Shown: positions 1 through 7,874 of the stretch, piece after piece
How positions within the stretch are numbered: the first letter of the stretch is position 1
How the letters are laid out: each line of letters starts with the position of its first letter
From: Planosporangium spinosum
Lineage (GTDB): Bacteria > Actinomycetota > Actinomycetes > Mycobacteriales > Micromonosporaceae
DNA length: 64,000 nt
Assembly (NCBI RefSeq): GCF_049999945.1
Contig: NZ_JBLYUB010000004.1
Span: 62,001-126,000, forward strand
Direction: 5' to 3'
Made by a program: the position numbers and the translations under genes
The notes under the pieces: generated by a model
Told to the model about the DNA's origin: nothing
Databases searched by the model: none
What the model saw: the letters and a program-made list of their open reading frames with translations, nothing else

Positions 1-299
1 CGGCGCAGGTAGAGCTGGGCGCTCTCGCCGGTGGTGTCCCGCAGTGCGGTCAGCATCGGCTCGGCGGCGGTCAGCAGGACGTCGGGGGCGGCGTTGGCGA
101 GTTCGCCGAGCCGCGGCCCGGGCCGCCAGCGCCCCTGGGTGTCGCGGACGAGCATCCGGTGAATTTCCAGCGCCTGCGCGAGCCGATGTGCCGTGGCCCG
201 GGGAAGCTTGGTGCGATCGACGAGTTCGGCCAGGCTGGCCCCGTCCACGCAGGCGGACAGGATGACCACCGCCTTGTCGAGTACGCCCACACCGCTCAT
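1..299 (-). CDS. ndgR: IclR-family transcriptional regulator, N-terminal part (NdgR/LtbR-like), cut by window edge
   Basis: Only the first 99 codons lie in the window; the gene continues beyond base 1. Reading back from ATG at 299 gives MSGVGVLDKAVVIL, then a winged helix-turn-helix with LAELVDRTKLPRATAHRLA at about residues 24-42 and GRWRPGPRLGELA at about 57-69, the usual IclR pattern; the start of the ligand-binding part follows. It is divergent from leuC with 49 bp between the start codons, the arrangement known for NdgR of Streptomyces and LtbR of Corynebacterium, which control leucine genes. Its role as leuCD regulator is inferred from that arrangement and from the N-terminal sequence. 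The effector domain cannot be seen. Confidence 0.88.
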   Translation of the reverse strand, partial: MSGVGVLDKAVVILSACVDGASLAELVDRTKLPRATAHRLAQALEIHRMLVRDTQGRWRPGPRLGELANAAPDVLLTAAEPMLTALRDTTGESAQLYLR

Positions 300-325
300 A
301 CTGTGTCCCACGAACCGAAACTTAC

Positions 326-348
326 CTCCCAAACTTTAGGATGTCCAG
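326..348 (+). promoter_or_regulatory. leuC promoter -10 with possible regulator operator
   Basis: TAGGAT at 337-342 lies 6 nt before the leuC ATG, so the message may begin at or next to the start codon. It overlaps an imperfect palindrome (CCCAAACTTTAGGA, 329-342) that could be an operator for the divergent IclR regulator. A related CCCAAACTGTTTG occurs before hupB at 2432-2444. Assignment to the regulator is inference. Confidence 0.5.
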
Positions 349-1758
349 ATGCTGGGAGAAGCACCACGCACCCTGTCCGAGAAGGTGTGGGACGCGCACG
401 TCGTCCGTTCGGCCGATGGCGAGCCCGACCTTCTGTACATCGATCTCCACCTGCTGCACGAGGTGACGAGTCCGCAGGCGTTCGACGGCCTGCGGGTGGC
501 CGGTCGTCAGGTCCGCCGGCCCGATCTCACGCTCGCCACCGAGGACCACAACACGCCGACCGACAACCTGATCACGATCGCGGACCCGGTCAGCCGTACC
601 CAGATCGAGACCCTGCGCAAGAACTGTGCCGAGTTCGGCGTCCGGCTGCACCCGCTCGGCGACGCCCAGCAGGGCATCGTGCACGTCATCGGGCCACAGC
701 TGGGGGTGACCCAGCCCGGTATGACCATCGTCTGTGGCGATTCGCACACCGCCACCCATGGCGCGTTCGGCGCGCTCGCGTTCGGTATCGGTACCAGTGA
801 GGTCGAGCACGTCCTGGCGACCCAGACGCTGCCGCAGCACAAGCCGAAGACCATGGCGGTCAACGTGACCGGCGAGCTGCCGGTCGGGGTGACCGCCAAG
901 GACCTGATCCTCGCGCTCATCGCGAAGGTGGGCACCGGCGGCGGGCGCGGTCACATCGTCGAGTACCGCGGGCCGGCCATCGAGAAACTCTCGATGGAGG
1001 GCCGGATGACCATCTCGAACATGTCCATCGAGTGGGGCGCCAAGGCTGGCCTGATCGCGCCGGACGAGGTCACGTTCGCCTACCTCAAGGACCGCCCGCA
1101 CGCGCCCAAGGGCGAGGACTGGGACCGCGCGGTGGAGTACTGGCGGTCCTTGCGTACCGACGAGGGCGCCACCTTCGACACCGAGGTGACCATCGACGCG
1201 AGCGCGGTCACCCCGTTCGTCACGTGGGGTACCAACCCCGGCCAGGGCGCGCCGCTCGACGCGGTCGTACCCGACCCGGCGAGCCTCACCGACGAGGTCG
1301 AGCGGACCGCCGCGGAGCGGGCCCTGGAGTACATGGACCTCCGGCCCGGAACGGCGCTGCGCGACGTCGCCGTGGACGTGGTGTTCCTCGGTTCGTGCAC
1401 CAACGGCCGGATCGAGGACCTGCGCGCGGCGGCCGAGGTGCTGCGCGGGCGCAAGGTCGCCGACGGCGTACGGATGATGGTCGTCCCGGGGTCGGCCGCG
1501 GTGCGCGCGGCGGCCGAATCCGAGGGCCTGCACGAGGTCTTCACCGCCGCCGGTGCGGAGTGGCGCTTCGCCGGGTGCTCGATGTGCCTGGGGATGAACC
1601 CGGACACGCTCAAGCCGGGGCAGCGTTCGGCCTCCACCTCCAACCGTAACTTCGAGGGCCGGCAGGGCCGCGGTGGGCGTACCCACCTGGTGTCCCCGCC
1701 CGTCGCGGCCGCGACCGCGGTGACCGGACGGCTGACCGCACCCGCCGATCTGAGCTGA
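349..1758 (+). CDS. leuC: 3-isopropylmalate dehydratase large subunit
   Basis: LeuC pairs with LeuD to isomerise 2-isopropylmalate to 3-isopropylmalate in leucine synthesis; it is a cytoplasmic 4Fe-4S aconitase-type enzyme. The 469 residues match the family length. DHNTPT lies near residue 66, and the cluster ligands are the cysteine of FLGSCTNGR (about 350) and the two of AGCSMCLGMN (about 410 and 413). The ATG at 349 is chosen because it fits the family N-terminus and sits 6 nt after a TAGGAT hexamer. There is no clear ribosome binding site, so a leaderless message is likely. leuD follows after 10 bp. Control by the divergent IclR regulator is expected. Confidence 0.98.
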   Translation: MLGEAPRTLSEKVWDAHVVRSADGEPDLLYIDLHLLHEVTSPQAFDGLRVAGRQVRRPDLTLATEDHNTPTDNLITIADPVSRTQIETLRKNCAEFGVRLHPLGDAQQGIVHVIGPQLGVTQPGMTIVCGDSHTATHGAFGALAFGIGTSEVEHVLATQTLPQHKPKTMAVNVTGELPVGVTAKDLILALIAKVGTGGGRGHIVEYRGPAIEKLSMEGRMTISNMSIEWGAKAGLIAPDEVTFAYLKDRPHAPKGEDWDRAVEYWRSLRTDEGATFDTEVTIDASAVTPFVTWGTNPGQGAPLDAVVPDPASLTDEVERTAAERALEYMDLRPGTALRDVAVDVVFLGSCTNGRIEDLRAAAEVLRGRKVADGVRMMVVPGSAAVRAAAESEGLHEVFTAAGAEWRFAGCSMCLGMNPDTLKPGQRSASTSNRNFEGRQGRGGRTHLVSPPVAAATAVTGRLTAPADLS

Positions 1759-1768
1759 GGAAAAGAAC

Positions 1769-2356
1769 ATGGAGAAGTTCACCGTTCACAGCGGTACCGC
1801 GGTGCCGCTGCGCCGTTCCAATGTGGACACCGACCAAATCATCCCGGCGGAGTACCTGAAGCGGGTCACCAAGACCGGCTTCGCCGACGGTCTGTTCAAC
1901 GCGTGGCGCGCGGATCCCGGTTTCGTGCTCAACAATCCGGCCCATGCCGGCGCCACGATCCTCGTCGCGGGCCCGGAGTTCGGCACCGGGTCATCGCGTG
2001 AACACGCCGTGTGGGCATTGCGGGACTGGGGATTCCGTGCCGTCATAGCGCCGCGATTCGGCGATATCTTCCGGGGTAACGCGCTCAAGGACGGCCTGCT
2101 GCCCGTGGAGCTTCCGGTCGACGCCGTGGCGGCACTCTGGGATGCCGTGGACACCGACCCGGCGCTGCCGGTGACCGTCGACCTCGAGGCCCGGGAAGTC
2201 CGTGCGGGTGGCAATGTCTGGGCTTTCCCGCTCGACGATTTCAGTCGTTGGCGGCTACTCGAAGGGCTCGACGACATCGGTCTCACGCTTCGCCATGAAG
2301 CCGCTGTGACGGCTTACGAACAGCGTCGTCCGGAGTGGATGCCGGCCGTCATCTAG
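1769..2356 (+). CDS. leuD: 3-isopropylmalate dehydratase small subunit
   Basis: LeuD is the swivelling small subunit of isopropylmalate isomerase and is co-transcribed with leuC. Its 195 residues are typical. Visible family motifs are RSNVDTDQIIPAEYLK at about 12-27 and GPEFGTGSSREHAVWAL at about 69-85, the loop that shapes the substrate site. The start ATG follows a good purine-rich site (GAGGAAAAG) 4 nt downstream of it. A hairpin just after the stop codon probably ends the leuCD transcript. Confidence 0.98.
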   Translation: MEKFTVHSGTAVPLRRSNVDTDQIIPAEYLKRVTKTGFADGLFNAWRADPGFVLNNPAHAGATILVAGPEFGTGSSREHAVWALRDWGFRAVIAPRFGDIFRGNALKDGLLPVELPVDAVAALWDAVDTDPALPVTVDLEAREVRAGGNVWAFPLDDFSRWRLLEGLDDIGLTLRHEAAVTAYEQRRPEWMPAVI

Positions 2357-2372
2357 GGCGCTGACAGGGGTT

Positions 2373-2402
2373 TGGCCGGTGGTCCATTTGGGTCACCGGC
2401 CA
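2373..2402 (+). terminator. Probable leuCD terminator hairpin
   Basis: A 9-bp perfect stem (TGGCCGGTG with CACCGGCCA) and a 12-nt loop start 17 nt after the leuD stop codon. No strong U-run follows, which is common in GC-rich actinobacteria. Confidence 0.6.
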
Positions 2403-2444
2403 CATCCGTTGCACCGCAATGATTTCTTTTTCCCAAACTGTTTG

Positions 2445-2450
2445 TATCCT
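2445..2450 (+). promoter_or_regulatory. Possible hupB promoter -10 (TATCCT)
   Basis: TATCCT lies in a short AT-rich island about 60 bp before the hupB start, just after the palindrome CAAACTGTTTG. A weak TTTCTT is 16 bp upstream as -35. Only consensus reading supports this. Confidence 0.35.
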
Positions 2451-2512
2451 GGCAGAGGAGTCCTATGTTGCGCGGCCGAAACAGACGCGCACTCCAGGTA
2501 CAGGGGGAAATG

Positions 2513-3250
2513 GTGAACAAAGCGGAGCTCATCGATGCGCTGTCTGCTCGGTTGGGTGACAAGCGGGCCGCATCGCAGGCGCTGGACGCCGTGTTGACGG
2601 AGATCCAGCACGCCGTGACCAAGGGCGACAAGGTCGCCATCACGGGGTTCGGTGTGTTTGAAAAGAAGGTCCGCGCGGCCAGAACGGCGCGCAACCCACG
2701 CACCGGAGAGGCCGTGAAGGTCAAGAAGACGTCGGTGCCGGCGTTCCGGCCCGGCGCCGGATTCAAGGAACTGGTCGCCAGCGGCAAGCTGCCGAAGGCC
2801 GCCGCTGCGAAGAAGACCGCGGCCAAGGCGACCGCCGCCACCAAGGCAGCGCCGGCCACGAAGACCGCGGCCAAGGCGACCGCCGCCACCAAGGCAGCGC
2901 CGGCCACGAAGACCGCGGCCAAGGCGACCGCCGCGAAGACGGCCACCGCGAAGGCCACCAAGGCGGCCCCGGCCACGAAGACCGCGGCCAAGGCGACCGC
3001 CGCGAAGACGGCCACCGCCAAGGCCACCAAGGCGGCCCCGGCCACCAAGACGGCCAAGGCCACCAAGGCTGCGACGGCGACCACGGCGCGCAAGACGACC
3101 ACGGCCAAGGCCACCACCGCCACCAAGGCGGCGACGAAGTCGACCCCGACCAAGTCGACCGCGGCCAAGGCCACCGCCGCGAAGACGGCCACCGCCAAGG
3201 CCACCAAGGCGGCGCCGGCCACGAAAAAGGCGGCCGCGAAGAAGCGCTGA
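2513..3250 (+). CDS. hupB: HU-family nucleoid protein with long Lys/Ala-rich C-terminal tail (HupB-type)
   Basis: The first 90 residues are a complete HU fold: VNKAELIDALSARLGDK, ITGFGVFEKK, the DNA-gripping arm ARNPRTGEAVKVKKTSVPAF, and the closing helix. After residue 100 comes a tail of about 140 residues made of KTAAKATAATKAAPAT-like repeats, resembling the H1-like tail of mycobacterial HupB and streptomycete HupS. It should bind and compact DNA. I choose GTG 2513 because the family starts (M/V)NKAEL; ATG 2510 is one codon upstream and an in-frame ATG exists at 2465. GGGGG lies 5 nt before the GTG. The tail repeats make its length prone to change. Confidence 0.95.
   Translation: MNKAELIDALSARLGDKRAASQALDAVLTEIQHAVTKGDKVAITGFGVFEKKVRAARTARNPRTGEAVKVKKTSVPAFRPGAGFKELVASGKLPKAAAAKKTAAKATAATKAAPATKTAAKATAATKAAPATKTAAKATAAKTATAKATKAAPATKTAAKATAAKTATAKATKAAPATKTAKATKAATATTARKTTTAKATTATKAATKSTPTKSTAAKATAAKTATAKATKAAPATKKAAAKKR
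2807..3240 (+). repeat. Lys/Ala-coding tandem repeats in the hupB tail
   Basis: Imperfect direct repeats built from AAGACCGCGGCCAAGGCGACC and ACCAAGGCGGCCCCGGCCACG blocks encode the basic tail. Several blocks are identical over 40 bp or more, for example around 2814-2865 and 2865-2916. Being multiples of three, they can expand or shrink without frameshift. Confidence 0.85.
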
Positions 3251-3260
3251 CCGTTACCGC

Positions 3261-3296
3261 GAGAAAAGGGCCGGGCACCATGCCCGGCCCTTTCTC
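3261..3296 (+). terminator. Strong hairpin terminator after hupB
   Basis: A near-perfect stem of 16 pairs (GAGAAAAGGGCCGGGCA with TGCCCGGCCCTTTCTC, one bulged A) and a 3-nt loop is followed by CATTTGTT. It sits 10 bp after the hupB stop and can also serve the converging gene on the minus strand. Confidence 0.85.
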
Positions 3297-3348
3297 ATTT
3301 GTTCCGATGACTGTCTGTTAACGGGAGCGCGACGCGCCGCTGTTTTTC

Positions 3349-4227
3349 CTACATTGACGCGGGTTCGAGGTCGAGGCGGTCGGCCGCCACGAAATCCGTG
3401 CCCGCGAAACCGAGGACCCAGGCCGAACCCTTCGGCGTGTCCAGGGAACGGGCGCCGCGGCCGGTCAACGCCGCCACCACGTCCGGTATCAGGCCACCCT
3501 GGCTGCAGACCACGGTCACCCCGTCGCACGCGGCCAGTTCCCGGATGACGGACACGGCCCGCCGCGCGTCGGCCGCCTCGTCGAACCGGTCGTCGACCTC
3601 GATCGGCAGGTCCGCGATGGCGGCCAGTGGCTGCACCGTCTGGACGCAGCGGGCCGGCCGGGCACTGATCACCCGGGTCGGCCGGTAGGTCGCGAGCGGC
3701 CGCGCCAGCGCCTCCGCCGTGGCCCGGCCCTCGGCGGTCAGTGGGCGGTCGTCGTCGTCTCCGTCCCACGCGTCGCGCTCCCCGGCGTACGCGTGGCGCA
3801 GCAGCACCACGAGCCCGTCCACCCGAGCCAGCCGGGGATAGTCGGCCAGCACGCCACGGTCGTGGGCGTACGTCAGCATCCGCACCGCCTGCCCCACCGG
3901 TACCCAGCACAGGTCGTCGACCTCGTCGCCGGGGACGAACGGGTCGGAATCGCGGTAGACCATGGTCCAGTAGTCGACGGCCTTCTCCACGTCCGGGTCA
4001 CCGGTCAGGTACCGCGTCCCCGGTAACCGCAGTTGCGGCGCCGCGCGTACCCCGGTCTCCTCCCAGACCTCCCGGACCGCACCCAGCAGCGGGTGCTCGC
4101 CCGGGTCGAGCTTGCCCTTCGGCAGCGTCCAGTCGTCGTAGCGGGGCCGGTGGACCAGTACCACCTCGACGCCGCCCGGACCACCGCGCGCGACCACCCC
4201 GCCGGCGGCCCGTACCACCCGGGTCAC
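3349..4227 (-). CDS. Nudix hydrolase fused to a histidine phosphatase (MutT1-like)
   Basis: The order of domains matches mycobacterial MutT1. An N-terminal Nudix domain has the box GKLDPGEHPLLGAVREVWEETGV split over about residues 37-59, and a C-terminal histidine-phosphatase domain begins with LLRHAYAGERD at about 140. In MutT1 this pair removes 8-oxo-dGTP and dinucleoside polyphosphates; here the substrate is inferred. GTG 4227 is chosen because GGAG lies 8 nt before it, giving 292 residues. The frame is open to 4311, so a slightly longer protein is possible. It is next to ppk on the same strand, a pairing that fits phosphate and nucleotide turnover. Confidence 0.88.
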   Translation of the reverse strand: MTRVVRAAGGVVARGGPGGVEVVLVHRPRYDDWTLPKGKLDPGEHPLLGAVREVWEETGVRAAPQLRLPGTRYLTGDPDVEKAVDYWTMVYRDSDPFVPGDEVDDLCWVPVGQAVRMLTYAHDRGVLADYPRLARVDGLVVLLRHAYAGERDAWDGDDDDRPLTAEGRATAEALARPLATYRPTRVISARPARCVQTVQPLAAIADLPIEVDDRFDEAADARRAVSVIRELAACDGVTVVCSQGGLIPDVVAALTGRGARSLDTPKGSAWVLGFAGTDFVAADRLDLEPASM

Positions 4228-4361
4228 GACGGCGGCTCCACGGTCGGCCGCACGCCGGAACCGGCGTGCGGCAGAGATTCGCACCGGGCCACGACGGGGT
4301 CGTACCCGCAAAGCCGGCCGGTATCACGGTGAACCCCGGGCCGTATGTGGCGCACCGGCCG

Positions 4362-6803
4362 TCACTCCACCCTGTCGACGATGCGGCGCAGCAGCGCCTC
4401 CTGGGGATCCACCAGCGGCTGCCCGCCGTCGCAGACCCGCCGGTGCCAGGTGCCGTCGCCGGCCAACTCGAACGCCGCGGTGCGCTCGTCGAAGGCGACC
4501 CGCATGATCCGGTCCAGCTCCGCGCGCGCGGCCGGGTCGACGACCCGGACCAGCGCCTCCACCCGCCGGTCGAGGTTGCGGTGCATCAGGTCGGCCGACC
4601 CGATCCAGAACTCGCCGTCGGGTGTGGTCGGCGGCGCCGCGACGGCCGTGCCGTCGGCCGGCGTGGCGGCGCCGACCCGCGGCCCGACCGCGCCGTCACC
4701 GAAGCGGAACACCCGGGAGTGCTCCAGGAAGCGGCCCACGATCGACCGCACCCGGATGCGTTCGGACAGGCCGGGTACGCCCGGCCGGATCGTGCAGATC
4801 CCGCGGACAACGAGGTCGACGTCGACCCCGGCGCGGCTGGCCCGGTAGAGCGCGTCGACGATCTCCTCGTCGACGAGCGAGTTCACCTTGATCTGCACCA
4901 GACCCGGCCGGCCGGCCCGGGCGTGGGCGATCTCGCGCTCGATCCGCTCGACGATGCCGCGGCGCACGCCGTGCGGCGCGACCAGCAGTCGCCGGTACGC
5001 GGTCTGCCGGCTGTACCCGGTGAGCACGTTGAACAGGTCGGTCAGGTCGGCACCGACCTCGGGGTCGGCGGTGAGCAGCCCGAAGTCCTCGTACAGCCGG
5101 GCGGTCTTGGGGTGGTAGTTGCCGGTACCGATGTGGCAGTACCGCCGGATCTGGTTGCCCTCCTGCCGCACCACCAGGGCGGTCTTGCAGTGCGTCTTCA
5201 GGCCGACCAGGCCGTAGACGACGTGGCAGCCGGCGCGCTCCAGCATCCGCGCCCACCCGATGTTGGCCTGCTCGTCGAAGCGCGCCTTCACCTCGACCAG
5301 CACCACCACCTGCTTACCGGCCTCCGCGGCGGAGATCAGCGCGTCGACGATGGGCGAGTCGCCGCTCGTGCGGTAGAGCGTCTGCTTGATCGCCAGCACG
5401 TTCGGATCGGCCGCGGCCTGCTCGACGAAGCGCTGCACGCTCGTGGAGAACGAGTGGTACGGGTGGTGCACCAGGATGTCGCCGTCGCGCAGCCGGTTGA
5501 ACACGCTGCGGGGAACCTCACCCTCGGCGAACTGAGGGTGGGTCGCCGGAACGAAAGGGCGGTCCTTGAGGTCCGGCCGCTCGGTGTCGTTGTAGATCTG
5601 CCACAGCGACGACAGGTCCAGCAGCGCCGGTACCCGCATCACGTCGTGGCCGTCCATGTCCAGTTCGCGGACCAGCAGTTCGAGCACGCGGTCGGAGATC
5701 GACGCGGCGACCTCCAGCCGGACCGGGGGGCCGAATCGCCGGCGTGCCAGCTCCCGTTCGAGGGCCTGCAGCAGATCCTCGTCGCGGTCCTCGTCGAGTT
5801 CGAAGTCGGCGTTGCGGGTGACCCGGAACAGGTGGTGCTCGACCACCTGCATGCCGGAGAAGAGCTGGCCCAGGTGTGCGGCGATCAGATCCTCGACCGG
5901 CAGGAAACGGTCCGGGGCGCCGCCGTCACGGGATACGCCGTCCTCGCGCTCCACCGCCACGAACCGGGGCACGTTGTTGGGCACCTTGACCCGGGCGAAC
6001 AGTTCGGGACCACCGTCGGGGTCGCGGACGACCACGGCGAGATTCAGCGACAGGCCCGAGATGTACGGGAACGGGTGCGCCGGGTCGACGGCGAGCGGGG
6101 TGAGGACCGGGAAGACGTGCTCGCGGAAGTACGCCCGCATCCGCTCGCGCTCCGGGGCGGACAGCTCCGCCCAGCGCACGATCCGGATGTCCTCGGCGGC
6201 GAGCGCCGGTTGCACCTCGGCGGCGAAGCAGCGGGCGTGTCGCGCCACCAGTGCGGCGGCCCGCTCGGCGATCCGCTGCAACTGCTCACGGGGGAACAGC
6301 CCGTCGGGACCCCGGACGGCGAGGCCGGTCTGGTGGCGGCGCTTCAGTCCGGCGACCCGCACCATGTAGAACTCGTCGAGGTTGCTCGCGAAGATCGCCA
6401 GGAACTTGGCGCGCTCCAGCAGCGGGGTGCGCGGGTCCTCGGCCAGCGCGAGCACACGGGCGTTGAAGTCGAGCCAGGACAGCTCACGGTTGAGGTAGCG
6501 GTCGGCGGGCAGCGTGTCGTCCGGCGGTACCGCCGGTACGGCGGCGACAGGCGCGGCGGCGCCGGGGACGGTGGTGGTCGCGTCGGGGGTGACGGCGCGG
6601 TCGGCGGAGGTCGTGGCGCGGTCGAGGGCGGTGTCCGCCGGGGCGGACGGACGGGTGGCGGGGCGACCCTCGGTGTGCCGGGCCACCCGGGCACCACGCC
6701 TCGGCCGCTTCACGCCGTTGACCTGCTCGGCCGGCGGCGGGTCAGCGGGCCGGGCAGTGCCGGCACGGCGGGAGGGGCGCGGGCTCGGACTGGTGGTCAC
6801 CAC
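4362..6803 (-). CDS. ppk: Polyphosphate kinase 1
   Basis: PPK1 makes inorganic polyphosphate from ATP and can run in reverse. The 813 residues include a Pro/Ala/Thr-rich, probably disordered extension of about 100 residues, then the family start DRYLNRELSWLDFNARVL. The middle part holds FASNLDEFYMVRVAGL. The catalytic part holds VKARFDEQANIGWARMLE and RRYCHIGTGNYHPKTARLYED, whose histidines correspond to the phosphorylated and assisting residues of the family. The start is GTG 6803 with GAGG close upstream; a second GTG follows directly. The neighbours are the MutT1-like gene downstream and the small cold-shock-like gene upstream. Confidence 0.97.
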   Translation of the reverse strand: MVTTSPSPRPSRRAGTARPADPPPAEQVNGVKRPRRGARVARHTEGRPATRPSAPADTALDRATTSADRAVTPDATTTVPGAAAPVAAVPAVPPDDTLPADRYLNRELSWLDFNARVLALAEDPRTPLLERAKFLAIFASNLDEFYMVRVAGLKRRHQTGLAVRGPDGLFPREQLQRIAERAAALVARHARCFAAEVQPALAAEDIRIVRWAELSAPERERMRAYFREHVFPVLTPLAVDPAHPFPYISGLSLNLAVVVRDPDGGPELFARVKVPNNVPRFVAVEREDGVSRDGGAPDRFLPVEDLIAAHLGQLFSGMQVVEHHLFRVTRNADFELDEDRDEDLLQALERELARRRFGPPVRLEVAASISDRVLELLVRELDMDGHDVMRVPALLDLSSLWQIYNDTERPDLKDRPFVPATHPQFAEGEVPRSVFNRLRDGDILVHHPYHSFSTSVQRFVEQAAADPNVLAIKQTLYRTSGDSPIVDALISAAEAGKQVVVLVEVKARFDEQANIGWARMLERAGCHVVYGLVGLKTHCKTALVVRQEGNQIRRYCHIGTGNYHPKTARLYEDFGLLTADPEVGADLTDLFNVLTGYSRQTAYRRLLVAPHGVRRGIVERIEREIAHARAGRPGLVQIKVNSLVDEEIVDALYRASRAGVDVDLVVRGICTIRPGVPGLSERIRVRSIVGRFLEHSRVFRFGDGAVGPRVGAATPADGTAVAAPPTTPDGEFWIGSADLMHRNLDRRVEALVRVVDPAARAELDRIMRVAFDERTAAFELAGDGTWHRRVCDGGQPLVDPQEALLRRIVDRVE

Positions 6804-6851
6804 CTCATCATGGCCCGACGAAGGTTAACGGTAAATGAACTCGATCGTCGG

Positions 6852-7049
6852 TCACGGAAAGGTGGGCAGCGTAACCCTGGTCACTTCGCCGTCGGTGTTC
6901 CGGTCGAGGCGCACCCGTTGTCCCAGCCGCAGCAGTCGCAGGCCCGACGCGGCGAACGCCTCCGCTCCGAACGCCACCTCGGATCCGTCGTCGAGCAGCA
7001 CCGAACCGGCCCCGGTCTGTTCGTCGAACGTCGCCACCGTTCCCTGCAT
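6852..7049 (-). CDS. Small cold-shock-domain-like protein
   Basis: The 65 residues begin MQGTVATFDEQTGAGSVLLDDG and continue with EVAFGAEAFAASGLRLLRLGQRVRLD. This follows the beta-barrel layout of cold-shock proteins, but the aromatic RNA-binding motifs of true CspA (KGFGF, VFVHFS) are missing or changed, so nucleic-acid binding is uncertain. ATG 7049 is chosen because GGGAGG lies 8 nt upstream; the frame is open to 7082. It lies between cofC and ppk on the same strand. A gene of this type in this place appears to be common in related actinobacteria, though this is from memory. Confidence 0.75.
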   Translation of the reverse strand: MQGTVATFDEQTGAGSVLLDDGSEVAFGAEAFAASGLRLLRLGQRVRLDRNTDGEVTRVTLPTFP

Positions 7050-7112
7050 GTCATGGTCCTCCCGATCGCCCGTGCCCGCCACCGGCGCCTCCCGTGCACA
7101 CCACCGGCCGGG

Positions 7113-7754
7113 TCAGGGGCCACCGTAGCGTGCCGCGCCGACCAGTTCGGCGGTGTATCGGCCCAGGCCGAGCGCGGTCGCGGCGTCGAGGTCAGCGGCG
7201 GTGTCGACGTCCTGACGGAGCGAGGGCCAGTCACCGTCGAGGCGTACCGCGCCGGACCGGGCGTGGGCGCGCGCCGACGCCGGCCCGAACCGGGGGTCCA
7301 GCGCCACGCCGGCCCGGGCGGCCAACATCGCGGTGCCGGTACCCGCGGCGTCCGCTACGTACCCGCGCGGGCGGTGCGCCAGCGCCGTGAGGGCGGCGCC
7401 CAGCTCGTGCGGGCGCAGCGCCGGCAGGTCGGCGGTGAGGGCGACCACGGGCGCCCCGGTGGCCATCGCGGCGCCACGGGCCATCGCGGCGTTCAGCCCG
7501 GCCGCGGGGTGGTCGGGTACCGGCTGGGCGCCCAGCCCGGCCAGCGCGGTCGCCGCGGCCGGTTCGTCGGTCACCACCAGCGCGCGGTGGACCAGCGGGC
7601 ACGCCAGAACGGCGGCGAGCGTGTCGCGGGCCATCGCTAGGACGAGATCGTCGTGCCGGGCCGGCGGGATCGCCCCGCGTAGCCGCGTCTTGGCCATCGC
7701 CAGCCGCTTGACCGGCAGCACCGCCACCCATCCCGTCGCCGTCACATCCCGCAT
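7113..7754 (-). CDS. cofC: 2-phospho-L-lactate (or phosphoenolpyruvate) guanylyltransferase, F420 biosynthesis
   Basis: CofC/FbiD activates 2-phospho-L-lactate or phosphoenolpyruvate with GTP for coenzyme F420. The protein of 213 residues shows VAVLPVKRLAMAKTRLRG at about 10-27, the nucleotide-binding start of the family. VVALTADLPALRPHEL lies near 103-118, where the family has a metal-binding Asp, and RFGPASARAHARSG lies near 156-169. ATG 7754 has an AGG directly before it. GTG 7745 has GAGG at a better distance, so the true start may be three codons later. Other F420 genes are not in the window. Confidence 0.92.
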   Translation of the reverse strand: MRDVTATGWVAVLPVKRLAMAKTRLRGAIPPARHDDLVLAMARDTLAAVLACPLVHRALVVTDEPAAATALAGLGAQPVPDHPAAGLNAAMARGAAMATGAPVVALTADLPALRPHELGAALTALAHRPRGYVADAAGTGTAMLAARAGVALDPRFGPASARAHARSGAVRLDGDWPSLRQDVDTAADLDAATALGLGRYTAELVGAARYGGP

Positions 7755-7874
7755 CCTCGCCCACCCGCGCGGTCACCGGCGGGCCGGGGCCGACCCTGTC
7801 TGGCCCGACCATGGTCAGGCCAGGCATGATGCGTCAAGCCGGGTGAGGGCGGGTGGGGTAGCGAGGAGGGGGCC

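Noticed and set aside
2465..2512. Upstream ATG as the hupB start
   Set aside because: It would add 16 Arg-rich residues not found in HU proteins, and the good GGGGG site stands just before 2510-2513.
3741..7640. A 1299-codon open frame on the plus strand
   Set aside because: It runs antisense through the Nudix fusion, ppk, the cold-shock-like gene and cofC. Its product is Arg/Gly/His-rich without domains, a shadow of GC-rich codon use.
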